Below, in pieces: positions 9,215-18,866 of a stretch of DNA of 35,000 nucleotides. The position numbers and the translations under genes are program-made. How positions within the stretch are numbered: the first letter of the stretch is position 1; the number at the start of each line of letters is the position of its first letter. The DNA is from Mesostigma viride (Eukaryota; Streptophyta; Mesostigmatophyceae; Mesostigmatales; Mesostigmataceae), in the NCBI GenBank assembly GCA_009746045.1, contig RPFO01000154.1:757496-792495 (forward strand), written 5' to 3'. Under the pieces are notes generated by a model that saw only the letters and a list, made by a program, of their open reading frames with translations, searched no databases and was not told the origin of the DNA.

Positions 9215-9240
9215 ACTCAGTCCTAAAAATAGGACTGAGT
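9215..9240. repeat. Subterminal hairpin of transposon B, left
   Basis: An 11-bp perfect stem (ACTCAGTCCTA / TAGGACTGAGT) with a four-A loop. Related arms recur at 9568-9586 and 10852-10897. Confidence 0.85.
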
Positions 9241-10408
9241 ATACCATCTTTGAGATCATGTGGCGGTAAGGGTAGGGGGGTACCCCATATGTTTGATATG
9301 CATCATAGCACTCAATATCATGCTAATGCTTGGGCATGTGCTTAAAAAATCATATGTTGACCAAATCATGTAAAATTATACATGACTCTCGACCCTTACT
9401 CGCGATTTTGGAATTTTCTGTGGAAGCACGAGTGTGTAAAATCCAATAAAATCCATATTCACTATTAAAAATAATAGGCATGTAGATATTAGAGTTCTTG
9501 AACTGTGGCAAAAAACTGGACTCGATTCGGCCACTGGCACTGCCTGAAACATGCAAAACACTGCCGGTCCTATAAATAGGACTGGGCCTTGGTAACAAAA
9601 TGCTAGCATGGGAGTGCGGTCGTACTACACACCACCGTGGCCACCAACCATGCCAATCAACTCATTTCCCTTCCAGCATAATAGGACAACATGCTTGCAT
9701 CATCATATTGCAGTTATATTATACCTTATAATGTGTTAGAGCCTATGCAAGCACGTAGGGAATGGGTTTGGATACCTACCCACGAAAGGTTTTTTTGTGT
9801 GTGTTAACCACCAATGTATTGGGCAGGTTAAGCATATTTCAAGTGTCTCTAACAAGAATGGACATGGATAAAACTGTTTTGCCTTGCCATGGCATGGCCA
9901 ACATACTTGCTGGCACATGATGACAGTGGTTTACCACCAAGATCTTTCACTCACCCATATAAGCTTGAAAGCACCCTTGACGAGGCCCACGGCCACACAA
10001 TTATGCAGTATGAACGTAGCAAAAGAACAACTAACATCTATGAAGGTGTTTAAACCCATACAGCGCCTAAAAACCTGCACAACTACACCAGGGCAAGGCA
10101 AATGCCTGGCAACATCATCACAAAAGGGGGTTTTGGAGAGGGGCAGGCAACGGTCAAGAAAGAGCATCAAGACTCGAAACTGGCAACACCTCGCAAGCTT
10201 AAACTCATGTAAGAACATCAAGAAATGATGAGACAACGATATTCCGGCTTTACCTTGCATGGCTGGCGTTACCTTGGCCCAGGCGGTGCCCGCAAAAGTG
10301 GCACTTTGAGGCACACACAGCATGACGTGACAGAGTGGTCGAAATCATCAAATCTATACTGCCACTAAGTCAATTCTATGACAATGCATGATAAAAGGTA
10401 GAAAGATA

Positions 10409-10665
10409 CCTATAAATCCTTCGAATTTCTCCGGAAAGCAGTTGTAGTAATCAATTCCGTCGGCCTGCCTGATCGCAGCTTTTTCCAGCAAGAACGGTGC
10501 CGACACCTGGTAAATCGCATCCCCGGGAGCTGAAAGTTCACTTGTATCATCTCTAGGATATATAAAATCTATTTCCTGAGTTTGGCCAGCTATATCGTCG
10601 GAAAACGTAAACTGCATGCATGGGCGCAAGCCGCCATGGCTAGGTCGTGCATTTCCGGAACTCAC
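10409..10665 (-). pseudogene. Possible exon of transposon B, unknown protein
   Basis: Minus-strand frame with MQFTFSDDIAGQTQEIDF, YPRDDTSELSAPGDAIYQVS, FLLEKAAIRQADGIDYYN, and FPEKFEG. Just after this lies TATAG/GTATC, a plausible splice donor (GT at 10409-10408). Another donor-like AAG/GTAACG lies at ~10275. The residue pattern looks like real protein, but I do not recognise the family. Acceptors are not resolved. Confidence 0.35.
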
Positions 10666-10851
10666 GTTTCACGTGGAAGAGTACCCTTACCACCTGTTCT
10701 TTGACCGTACATTTAGCCGCTCATACCAAATCCAAAAAAATCGCAAAAATATGTCCAAGAAAGATCTTTTCACGTAGTATTTGAATAAATTTTGAGGGAA
10801 TTTTTTTTACAAACATTCCGACTTGGGCGAATTTTCTACGAAACCCCAAAT

Positions 10852-10897
10852 CTCAGTCCTAAATTTAGGACTGAGTTGAACTCAGTCCTAAAAATAG
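10852..10897. repeat. Subterminal palindromes of transposon B, right
   Basis: A perfect 24-bp palindrome at 10852-10875 (half: CTCAGTCCTAAA) is followed at once by a further ACTCAGTCCTAAAAATAGG arm. Together with 9215-9240 this makes a symmetrical pair of hairpin clusters 15-45 bp inside the termini. Confidence 0.85.
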
Positions 10898-10969
10898 GTG
10901 TGGCTACAGACGACGTGTTAAACCGTTCTCGCGCCGTTTTCGTGGTACCAGTTGAAGTCCTACCACTCT

Positions 10970-12602
10970 AACGGACTGAGTTTGTGCGCCTACCAGGCGC
11001 CGCGCCAATAATAATTTAACGGTCAAACCTGGGGGGATCGAAAGATCTAGACGTCAGCTTTCCGTAGAGCACTTCAGACCGTACTTTGGACACCTGGCCA
11101 GGGAGATATGCTTGAGCAAAGTTAGGGGGGTACCATGGTCCAACGGGACCGACGTGCAGGAAAAATATTGACGCGCACGGCTATGGCGGTGCAAAGAACT
11201 GACTGGTACGAGAGAATGGCTTGACGTATTGGACTCAAATTTTGTAGGCATGATCCTTAGATCCTAAAAATTGAATATCCCTAGCCATGGAAGGTTCGGA
11301 GATGCGTAGATGGGTCTCGGGGTGCTGGTCGGCGCAGCAAATGACGTTAGCGGCCAGGCAGTGATGGTGCGAGTGCTGCATGTTGCTAGGCCTAATTTTC
11401 CCAGACATCTGCGCATCGATCAATTTAGTACGTTGTTCCCAACAAGATTTATTAGCATTGGCAGCCAGTAAAGGCTCGAGGCTACGTCCATTACTCTGGC
11501 GTGCTGGCTCGCGCAAGAAAGGTAATCTGCTGTACCGACCTGGTACGTTCTAGCCTCCAAGCGTGTTCTATTAGCCGTATATAGTTGTATTATCGTTTAA
11601 AGCTAATATCAGAGTTATTACCGAGGGGTTGTGATTGTCTTTTTGTTGTTTTGCTGCCTCTACGCATCGGCTTGTCATGGTTGGGGAATACCATCAGGTC
11701 AAGCAGATTTTGGACCATGTTTGGTCACCGTTAGCTGATGCTGCAACGGAAATAGCGAGGTAACGATTGTTATCGGTCACTAATATGGTAACGTTGATTA
11801 CCCAATGCTTTTCCTTGGTCAAGCACCCCGAGACAAGTTCTTTTCTGACCAGTGTTAGGCGTGGCTTCTTGTTTTGCTGGCCAACGCCCACCTTCTTGTT
11901 TTGCATCCATTGCATGTGAAAATCGTGGAGATACCCATAACCTGTTTGCATGGGAGCATTATACCAACTTATTCCTATTGTATTATTCATTGTTTCCAAG
12001 AACATAGAGGTGTTTTGTCGTTCATTGGGTGTGTTAGTGATGTAGCTCCTTGCCACCCTTTGTACGCGCGCTTTAGGCCTTGATATGAGCCTTACACCTA
12101 TTGTATAGCATGAGCTTGTGTCTTATATGCTGGACATGGTGTTGGCATTGCTTTTGTGGCCATCTAGTTGTTGTTTTGTGCCACTTTGGGATAGGAAACC
12201 TATACGGCAGAACTAGCAACCGTCCCAAAATAAGTTGCACCGTTATAACGGTCTGAGCTATTTTGGGCTGTTTGCTAGCTAGCATGTGCAGTTCTGTGAC
12301 ATTTCATGCTGTGAATGCATTGATGGCATGCCTGTGATCCTAATAAACTGCCTTTAAAAGGCCAGGGCCACCTGATTTGTGTAAATGGTCTATAATGCAT
12401 TATATATGTCTCCAACCCCATGTGCACCGTACCCCCCTGGGGGGGGTGCTATTTATAGCATGCATGGGGCATGGATATGTGACCAACCACATTTCCCCAA
12501 CTTTATTCAACATAAAAGCATGCTTGGTTCCAAGGGTGGGCCAGAAAATGTTTTTAGGCTAGATACTCTCAGGCGCACAAAGATACCCAAACTCAGTCCG
12601 TT
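10970..12602. mobile_element. Candidate transposon C with 15-bp inverted termini
   Basis: AACGGACTGAGTTTG (10970-10984) is matched exactly by its complement at 12588-12602, and TTTGTGCGCCT recurs just inside both ends at slightly different offsets. Target duplication is unclear (CT on both sides at most). The interior has several short frames, the longest being 93 codons on the minus strand at 11235-11516, none recognised. The termini share the ACTCAGTCC word with the hairpins of transposon B, so the two may be related. Confidence 0.45.
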
Positions 12603-12637
12603 CTGGTGGTTCCAGTCCAGACGGTTGAAGAGTTAAA

Positions 12638-12720
12638 AGCACTCCGGTGCTCCGTGACTCCCCAACGGGAGCTAGAGTTAATTTAATGAATTAATCAATT
12701 ATAATCCCTGAGCAGGGGCA
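12638..12720 (+). repeat. Family-1 terminal hairpins with AT-rich tail
   Basis: Hairpin 1 at 12638-12651 is AGCAC-TCCG-GTGCT, a UNCG-type loop closed by C-G. Hairpin 2 at 12654-12671 contains CTCCC-CAAC-GGGAG. An AT-rich run with TTAATTTAATGAATTAATC follows. The rest of the tail upstream is missing, so this is a short 3' fragment. Confidence 0.75.
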
Positions 12721-13110
12721 TACAGTATGGCTTTCAATACATTCTGGGAGCCCTACTTCCTGCAAGGGTAGTAGGGTGTAGTAAACTACACCTGCTGTGG
12801 TCCAGTATAGAGGCATTTCATATATTCCGATGGTGGTTTGTGGGTGAACCCTGTGTATGCCCCTAAAACCCCTCTCAGCCGCTAGCTCCGGGAGAGGCCT
12901 TTATATTCTCCCAAACCGGCGCCTCTCAAATGGGTTCCAAGCGCTTGAACCGGATAGGCGCCTATGTGTGGCCACTGGACCATGCATTAATTAATTAATT
13001 AATTAGGAACATAACTCCGTGTCAAGCTAGACAAAGGCTAGAGCGTGGCATCTCACTCAGCAGAGATCGAGCATCTCTCTGCGTGGGCACAGCATAGCTA
13101 AATAAATAAA
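12721..13110. repeat. Repeat-derived DNA, no gene
   Basis: Fragments of family-2 tail in the reverse orientation: GAGCAGGGGCATACAGTATGGC...ACATTCTGGGAGCCCTACTTCCTGCAAGGGT (12711-12772) resembles 14080-14131, and a CAGAGAT...ATCTCTCTG piece lies at 13060-13080. Microsatellites (ATTA)n at 12987-13004 and (AAAT)n at 13099-13120 mark two tail ends. Confidence 0.6.
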
Positions 13111-13126
13111 TAAATAAATTAAACTC

Positions 13127-13600
13127 GTGCTCCCGTTGGGGAGTCACGGAGCACCGAAGTGCTTTTAATCCCTGTGTGTGCACAACAGGAGAAAGGGCAG
13201 AGACCCCCATTCTCCTTCATGCCAATTAAAGGCATGCCACAGCTGTAATCGGACACGCTAAACGATCCGGCAATCTGTGGGTGCAATAAGACCCATGTGA
13301 GCACGGCATAACAAGGAGCATGGGCAAGTAATCTGATCATAGCCAGGACGTAGCATGGCTGTACAAGGACTAAGCTAAGGCTATGGCTGGTTGTGTACCG
13401 TGCGTTGGCGGTGCACGTGACTAGGTATGTTGGCACAGCTAGGCAAACATTCTAAGCATGGCTGCCATAGCGGCAGTGACTACCAATGGATATACAAGCT
13501 ACTGTGGGCTATATTATGCAAGCTATTCTAGCCCACAGGGGGCGTCCACATCTTGTGGTTGATCATCAGGTCCCCGCCCCTCCAGCTAATTAAAGCTAGG
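13127..13600 (-). repeat. 3' tail of ORF1 element, family 1, second copy
   Basis: On the minus strand this runs from CTGGAGGGGCGGGGACCTGATGATC (complement near 13563-13587) to the terminal hairpins. Hairpin 1 is at 13150-13163 (AGCAC-TTCG-GTGCT) and hairpin 2 at 13127-13147 (GTG-A-CTCCC-CAAC-GGGAGCAC). The AAAT repeat at 13099-13120 is the tail. No ORF1 is left; the copy is 5'-truncated, as is common for LINE-mobilised insertions. Confidence 0.8.
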
Positions 13601-13647
13601 CATCATCTGGTTTTCTCTTTTTTTCCTCCACACCACCCATCCAACCT

Positions 13648-13786
13648 GGAATATGTGCTACATGATCTCCCAACGGAGACATGTTATAATTTAATTTAAT
13701 TTAATTTTTAATCATCTGGTGTACATAGCACATCATAGCCCATAGGCACACATGTACATTACTATTAATGTAATTAATTAATTAAA
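13648..13786. repeat. Tail-to-tail junction of repeats
   Basis: GGAATATGTGCTACATGATCTCCCAACGGAG (terminal module) is followed by (TTTAA)n at 13688-13710 and, after ~60 bp, by a (TTAA)n run at 13770-13786 that ends the oppositely oriented element A. No gene is seen. Confidence 0.6.
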
Positions 13787-14018
13787 CTCGTGCTCCCGTT
13801 GGGGAGTCACGGAGCACCGAAGTGCTTTTAATCCCTGTGTGTGCACAATCATAACATGAGTAAGGGCAGAGACCCCCTTTCTCCTTCATGCGGCAAAGGC
13901 ATGCCACAGCTGCAATCGGACACGCTAAACGATCCGGCAGGATCTGTGGGTGCAACTTGCTTGAAGACCCATTTGAGCATGTCATATAACAAGGAGCGTG
14001 GGCAAGTAATCTGGGCAT
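13787..14018 (-). repeat. Element A, terminal part of 3' tail (family 1)
   Basis: Distal portion of the family-1 tail of element A, whose proximal portion continues at 15976-16230. Hairpin 1 is at 13813-13826 (UUCG loop) and hairpin 2 at 13790-13810, followed by (TTAA)n. Split from the rest by element B. Confidence 0.85.
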
Positions 14019-14040
14019 TGAATTGAATTGAATTGAATTG

Positions 14041-14463
14041 TAACATAACTCCGTTGGGAGTATATGTAGCACATAGCCCAGAGAAGGGGCATATGGCCTA
14101 TCATACATTCTAGGCTACTTCATGCAAGGGTGGGAATGTAAGCTACCCCTGCTCTAGGTGCACCAGGGCACCTGCACCCTCATGGTCTATCACGCTATGC
14201 CCGGGTAAGGGGGGAGCATGCCTGTGAGGGAGGAAGATCATCATGGCTATACAAGAGCTAGGACATGGCTTCTCGACAGAGAGCATCTCTCTGCATGGCA
14301 TAGCATGGCTCAATTCTTAATGCAACATCCATGGGGGTCCCGTTATAGGCAGGGCTTGGCTAAATTCTGTAGACAACATCCATGGGGGCCATTATGGGCG
14401 CACATGCGCGTGGGCCACATGCTAGGCTAAGCCTGACTAATCTACACTACTGGTATGAATTCC
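14041..14463 (-). repeat. Element B 3' tail (family 2)
   Basis: Follows the ORF1 stop. It shares blocks with 32204-32640 (+) and 1664-2320 (+). Contains CAGAGAG-CAT-CTCTCTG (14278-14294), GATCATCATGGC, CAGGTGCCC, TTCATGCAAGGGTGGGAATGTAAGC, and CCAGAGAAGGGGCATATGGCC. It ends with the terminal module CTCCCAACGGAG and a (CAATT)n run at 14019-14040. Confidence 0.85.
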
Positions 14464-15809
14464 CTAGTCTGGGGTGGCAGGAGGGGGCTGCCAGGGCTTG
14501 TGGTCAACGTGGATGACCGCCCCCCTCCAGTATACCGGCTTCCCCCAAGCGCTGTGCCGGAGCTGAAGGTAGGTCGGCCATAGCTCGCGTCGCCGCTGTT
14601 GCTGAGCCAGGGTCAAGTCGTCGTCCAGCGTGAAGCGAGTCCTCGAGAGCTTCTTGCGGCATTTAAGGAACGACAGCTTGTCCGCCATGTACTTAAAGGT
14701 GAGGAGCACGGGTGCCGGGCCAGCCTTCCCCGCGCGCGGGGGAGGCGGACAGCCGACACGTCCAGCTCACCAGCGAGTAGCATGGGGGCAAGAATGTCGC
14801 GCTTAAATGCCTCAAGAAGGCCCGTGGAGGTCTCACCTGCCGGCTGGTCGAAGTGCTTGACGATGACATTGTGGCTGCGCCGGGCGATGTCGGTTTCCTC
14901 GCGAAGGTCGAGGGCTTGTTGCTTTAGTTGTGCCGAGATGGTGGAGGTGGTGGAGGTGGTGTGCTGCTTAAGCAAGTCCGCCCAGGTGGAGGGAACATCA
15001 CTGGCCGGGCCAGCAGGTGCCGGCTGGGCAGCGATTTCCTGCACCGCTTGGGCGGTGAGGCCGGCGGTGTCATGCAAGCTCTCAAGGGCGGTGGCGGTGG
15101 CTTGAAGGCGTTGGTCGACGTCGAGGAGCTGGGCTTTGATGTCGGCAGTGAAGGCGGAAACGGCGGTGGAGGTGGAGGCGGCGGCGGTGGAAATGTGAGG
15201 AAGTTCAGCAGTCAGCGTGCCGCCGATTGCTGAAATGTCGGCAGCAAGGGGGGTCACGTGCTGCTGAAAGGCTTCCGTCAGGATGGAACGGAGTGTGGGG
15301 GCGGAGATGGATGGAGCCCAGATCTCGCCGTCAGAGCGCTGGAGAAGGGAGTTGAGGACGACGTGCTGGAGTTCGGGGCGGGAGCAGCCAAGCATGGCGC
15401 CGGAGGCTAGCCAGGGGCTGCCGTTGCTGCAGAGGAGGCGACCTTGGTCGGAGAGATGGAGGCACAGGTCGTAAAGCGAGGCGTAGTCCCCGAAGAAGAT
15501 GCAGTCCATAGCATCCTCAGGAGACATGTTGTTCCAGTCGTGGTCATCGACCTTGAAAGGGTGGAACCGAAAGCGCGGTTCCGAGGGGCGGGACCATCCT
15601 GTTTTGTCGGCTGGGCGGGTGCGTTTCGGGTCAGGCGATGCCGATGGCGAGGCTTTAAGCCCGGGAGGTTGCTGGGTGGCTACCAGTGCACGACTAGTGT
15701 CACCGCTGCCTGCCGGACCTGATGGCGAAGCTGCAGCCGAAGCTGCCGCATTTTCATGGGCGAGCGCATCCGCCAAACTGCGTTGCGTCAAAGGACGTTT
15801 GCGCGTCAT
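14464..15809 (-). pseudogene. L1-type ORF1 protein of element B, one frameshift
   Basis: RNA-binding ORF1 protein of a LINE family, expected to coat its RNA in a cytoplasmic RNP. An ATG at 15809 starts MTRKRPLTQRSLADALA. A basic, Ala/Pro-rich N-terminus is followed by PFKVDDHDWNNMSPEDAMD, an Ala/Thr-rich helical coiled-coil-like region (residues ~170-290), then LKQQALDLREETDIARRS, NVIVKHFDQPAGETSTGLL and AFKRDILAPML. A 1-nt shift in the G-run at 14738-14742 moves the last domain into another frame: VLLTFKYMADKLSFLKC, RFTLDDDLTLAQQQRR, ELWPTYLQL, PVYWRGAVIHVDHKPW, to a TAG at 14464. This order fits the L1 ORF1 plan (coiled coil, RRM-like, C-terminal domain), but I assign it from patterns only. 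The single homopolymer shift may be a sequencing error. Confidence 0.85.
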
Positions 15810-15963
15810 ATATTGCGTGTTAGATTCGGAAAATTATATCAGCATGTGCGTCTTAGAAAGACGAAGCGATAGTGATATTCACAGCTGAATTTGGGGCTCA
15901 AACGTGAAAGTTATGAGCTCCGCCGTCAGCCATGGCTACCTCGTGGCTCGTGGCTCGTATATC
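15810..15963 (-). promoter_or_regulatory. 5' UTR of element B, shared with LINE at 32 kb
   Basis: Includes GTAGCCATGGCTGACGGC, GGAGCTCATAACTTTCACG, GTGAATATCAC, TCGTCTTTCTAAGACGCAC and GATATAATTTTCCGAA. All occur in the same order upstream of the ORF1 at 31995. Such conservation in otherwise diverged elements suggests an internal promoter or translation leader. Confidence 0.7.
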
Positions 15964-15975
15964 TAATCTGGGCAT

Positions 15976-16230
15976 AGCCATGCAGGATGTAGCATGGTTG
16001 TACAAGGACTAGGCTAAGGCTAGCTATGGCTGGTGCATGGTGTACCGTGCGTTAGCGGTGCACGTGACTAGGTATGTTGGCATAGCTCTAGGCAAACATT
16101 CTAAGCATGCATGGCTGCCATATAGCGGCAGTGACTACCAATGGATACAAGCTAGGGCTATTATGCAAGCTATTCTAGCCCGCTGGGGGCGTCCACATCT
16201 TGTGGAATTGATCATCAGGTCCCCGCCCCT
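15976..16230 (-). repeat. Element A, proximal part of 3' tail (family 1)
   Basis: Directly follows the C-terminal ORF1 sequence of element A and continues, after removal of element B, at 14018-13787. Confidence 0.85.
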
Positions 16231-17376
16231 CCAGTACACCTTGGGCTTCCGGGGGACCGTCCTGCTTGTGGCGGAGGTATTCCGGCCACAGGTCGCATCG
16301 CTGCTGCTGCTGAGCGGGGATCAGGTCGTCGTCCAGCGTCCAGGTGAGGTCGTGCAAACTCTTGCGACGAGAGAGGAACCGCTGCTTGTCCTCACGGGAG
16401 GGGAAGGTGAGCAGGACTGGTGGGGGAGCCGCCTTGTCCCGTGAGTGGGGAATTCAGTGGCACCCACGCAGTTCTACCTCACCTACCAGGCCCATGAGGG
16501 TTGATGAGAAGGAGCTGGTCCTTGAGCTCGTCGGCAAGGGCCGGAGGTTGACGTCTCACCTGGCTTCTGGGGAAAACGACGCAGCACCATGCACTCGGCA
16601 CTCGCGGCGAGCGCGGTCGGTGGCCTCCCGTTGGTTGGCCTGGCGGTGGTCCTCCAGCTCCTGGAGCTTCGTGGCGATGGCGTCGGTGGTTGAGGCGGTC
16701 GCTGACCGCAGCAGGTCCACATAGGAGAGCGGCGGGAGGTCGCCAGCATCCTGCCGGGGTGGCTGGGATGCGATGGTGGCCGTCTGCTCCGCTATCTTTG
16801 GGACCTGTGTGGCCAGAGCCTCGATGTGGGCGGTGATGGCTTCAAGCTTCTTCATGAGCACGCCACACTTGCCCTCCACCTGCATATATGGTTGAGGCGG
16901 GAGAGAGAGGAGTGCAGCATGCGCCTCAGATGCCTGCGCCGTGGTCTGCAGCGCCGTGAGCTGAGGCCTGTAGCAATTGTGTGCGACCTTGGTTTCCGTA
17001 TTGGAGACCTTGGCCTCCACCGTGTTGAGCACTGTGGTCATCAATGTCATCTTCTCGGCCAGCGGCCAGGTCACGTGCTCCTCCAGCACTGCTCGGATGT
17101 CGAATCCTTGCAGAGGGAGGGAGCCGGTGTGGCGCTGCCGGCTGCGCAGGCCGGGCTGCCAGGGTTGCGGAGCCGAGCGACGAGGTCGCGTTCAGTGAGC
17201 TTGAAGAAGCTGAAGACGATGGCGAGGCGATGGTTGAATTCTGGCAGGGCGAGGAACGCCTCCACCTTGTCGGCAGGGATGGGCCCATCGGGCCCACGGA
17301 GCTTGTGTTCCGGTGCGTAGTCATGCACTACATATCTCGGAGCATTCTGCGGGCGGTCCGAGTCGCAGCCAGCCAC
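16175..17376 (-). pseudogene. L1-type ORF1 of element A, multiple frameshifts
   Basis: Third ORF1 paralogue. An ATG at 17376 starts MAGCDSDRPQNAPRYVVHDY, with KLRGPDGPIPADKVEAFLAL and a helix FNHRLAIVFSFFKLTERDLV. A shift at ~17100 leads to VTWPLAEKMTLMTTVLNTVE and a long coiled-coil-like stretch (KLEAITAHIEALATQV), then YVDLLRSATASTTDAIATKL and ATDRARREC, which align with the RNA-binding linker of element B. After more shifts come PPALADELKDQLL (~16520) and RRKSLHDLTWTLDDDLIPAQ followed by CDLWPEYLRH, the C-terminal block. It ends in family-1 tail sequence at ~16200. Dead as read. Confidence 0.8.
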
Positions 17377-17499
17377 TGAAGGTAAAGCATGCGTAGTCTA
17401 TAGGTACTGTTGCCATGAACATGGTTAAATAATGCTAATTCATCTTTTGGTAGGGGGGCCATAATAATAGGCGTACATGTACAAGCAAGGCCACGGCTA
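17377..17499. other. Short spacer, nothing seen
   Basis: Sequence between the start of element A ORF1 and the next family-1 tail. It may contain the 5' UTR of element A, but no match to the element B leader is visible. Confidence 0.4.
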
Positions 17500-17826
17500 C
17501 TGAGGCCTTACTATTCTACTGTCACGGTACACAACCAGCCATAGCCTCAGCTTAGCCCTTGTACAGCCATGCTACGTCCTGGCTATGATCAGTTTACTTG
17601 CCATGCACGCCACTTGTTACTGATGATACGAGCACTCACATGGGTCTTATTGCACCCACAGCACTTGCCGGATCGTCTACGGCGTGTCCGATTGCTGCTG
17701 TGGCATGCCTCTGGCATGAAGGAGAAAGGGGGTCTCTGCCTTCCTGTTGTGCACATGCAGGTGATTAAAAGCACTTCGGTGCTCCGTGACTCGATCCCCA
17801 ACGGGAGCACGAGTTTAATTAATTAA
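17500..17826 (+). repeat. 3' tail of ORF1 element, family 1, third copy
   Basis: Starts around GTACACAACCAGCC and ends with hairpin 1 at 17770-17783 (AGCAC-TTCG-GTGCT), hairpin 2 at 17786-17810 (5-bp insertion in one arm) and (TTAA)n. 5'-truncated. Transposon A begins exactly in its TTAA tail. Confidence 0.8.
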
Positions 17827-17889
17827 GGGGACCGGACGGTTCTAACCACCCCAAAAGTGAACTCATGTAATAACATTGTAATTGCACAT

Positions 17890-18350
17890 GATATGTCCAG
17901 ATTTGAGTTTGGGGCATCAAAACAACATGTTTGGACATGCATCCCCCCACCTGTAGGGTTCATGACCCCTGGCTATACACCGGATGCCAGCATAATACGC
18001 TAAACCATAGGGTCCATGGCACCTAGTGCCTAGGTGCATGGCAAGACCAAATTCAATCATCCATGATATTTTCTTTAAGTTCCCACTGTTTACAAAAAAC
18101 CTGGCTAGTTGGGTCCCAAAAATGGTACTTCAAACTAGTAGATGATAAATTTTGACCTAAAAAGGGTCTTTTTTAGCACGTAAAAAAATAAATCAAATCA
18201 ATAACACATGTTATATGGCCAGTGGGGATAAAATCAAATATTAGATGGTGGGAAATGTACACTGACAAATTTTCAGCTCAATCTGACCAGTATAACACAT
18301 ATATGATCATGGTTATAGCCCATTTCAGGACTTGGAAAAAACTGGAAAAA
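17890..18350. other. Non-coding 5' part of transposon A
   Basis: AT-rich sequence without supported frames. ACAAATTTTCAGCTCAATCTGACCAG at ~18265-18290 resembles the ~190-bp repeat unit of the other copy at 6131-6155. Confidence 0.45.
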
Positions 18351-18353
18351 CTG

Positions 18354-18866
18354 TCAATCAAGCACACTGTTGGCCCCCGTGTCATCACATGCTGCACAAA
18401 ACCAGGGATCACCAGGCACGGTGGACAGCGTGAAACCCAAGCACAACATGTGGCCCCCATGGTCGCCCGGATCCTGGTTGGAACACAAGAGAAAGGGGTT
18501 CACCTTCTTGTGCTCTGCACCGCCACACACCGTGCAGAGCACACTGTCACTGCCACTGTCACTGGATTCCCCCCCCCCTTCCTGCCCAGCCACGGGCTGC
18601 CCGTAGATGGCATAGCCACTGCCATGCTCATACTCCCCACCGGCCTTGTTATCCTTCCACTTGCCCCCCTGGGCCTCAGTTTTTTTCTTCTTGCGCAGCC
18701 TGCGCCAGTTTGGGTCCCTCTTCTTGGCCTGCTGGCGTGCCCTCTCCAGCTTGAGGGAGGCCAGCTGCTCCTCCACAGCCGGTGTGACCGTGATGCCCAA
18801 CCACATACTACCATCCTCTGCACATATGGTACCTCCTATGTTCAAGGTTTGACGACGTTCTGACAA
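18354..18866 (-). CDS. PHD-finger protein encoded in transposon A
   Basis: Minus-strand frame of ~170 codons; its true start is unresolved, as the frame runs on upstream and the first ~22 codons lie in the 1.7-kb repeat. Order: LNIGGTICAEDGSMW, a hydrophobic-charged stretch (VEEQLASLKLERARQQ), a basic run (WRRLRKKKKTEAQ), a Gly/Ser/Asp linker, then CTVCGGAEHKKV...FLLC...HMLC...PWFCAAC, a PHD-type zinc finger with one expected ligand replaced. PHD fingers read histone tails, and some retro- and DNA-transposon proteins carry them. It may be an exon rather than a whole gene. The junction of unique and repeat sequence inside the frame (18799) suggests shuffling. Function in transposition is inference. 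Confidence 0.55.
   Translation of the reverse strand: MSERRQTLNIGGTICAEDGSMWLGITVTPAVEEQLASLKLERARQQAKKRDPNWRRLRKKKKTEAQGGKWKDNKAGGEYEHGSGYAIYGQPVAGQEGGGESSDSGSDSVLCTVCGGAEHKKVNPFLLCSNQDPGDHGGHMLCLGFTLSTVPGDPWFCAACDDTGANSVLD

Larger units (their letters stand above)
9199..10917. mobile_element. Transposon B: inverted-repeat element flanked by TTAA
   Basis: TTAA occurs at 9195-9198 and 10918-10921. Inside it, the left end CACGTCCCCTGTAG matches the complement of the right end, CACGTCGTCTGTAG (12 of 14). Next to both ends are inverted ACTCAGTCCT/AGGACTGAGT modules. TTAA target duplications are the hallmark of piggyBac-type transposons, but TTAA could also be part of the inverted repeat. I see no recognisable transposase; the best coding candidate is a minus-strand exon at 10409-10665. 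It is probably non-autonomous or decayed. Confidence 0.6.
14019..15963 (-). mobile_element. Element B: complete ORF1-only LINE derivative
   Basis: Flanked by a perfect 12-bp target duplication TAATCTGGGCAT (14007-14018 and 15964-15975). Read on the minus strand it has a ~154-bp 5' UTR, an ORF1 (15809 to 14464), a family-2 3' tail and a (CAATT)n end. There is no endonuclease or RT. Its insertion site is within the family-1 tail of element A, which becomes continuous when element B and one duplicate are removed. The 5' UTR matches that at 31996-32153, upstream of the ORF1 of the endonuclease/RT-bearing LINE, so the machinery probably came from that family. Confidence 0.88.

Noticed and set aside
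13986-14041. (AATTG)n as a CRISPR or satellite array
   Set aside because: It is a short simple repeat forming the tail of element B, right next to its target duplication.
14928-15722. Gly-rich plus-strand frames
   Set aside because: Shadows of the ORF1 coding sequence of element B.
18222-18863. 213-codon plus-strand frame with a hydrophobic stretch
   Set aside because: It is the complement of the PHD-finger frame; the hydrophobic run (leucine/proline) comes from the basic and acidic codons of the minus strand.
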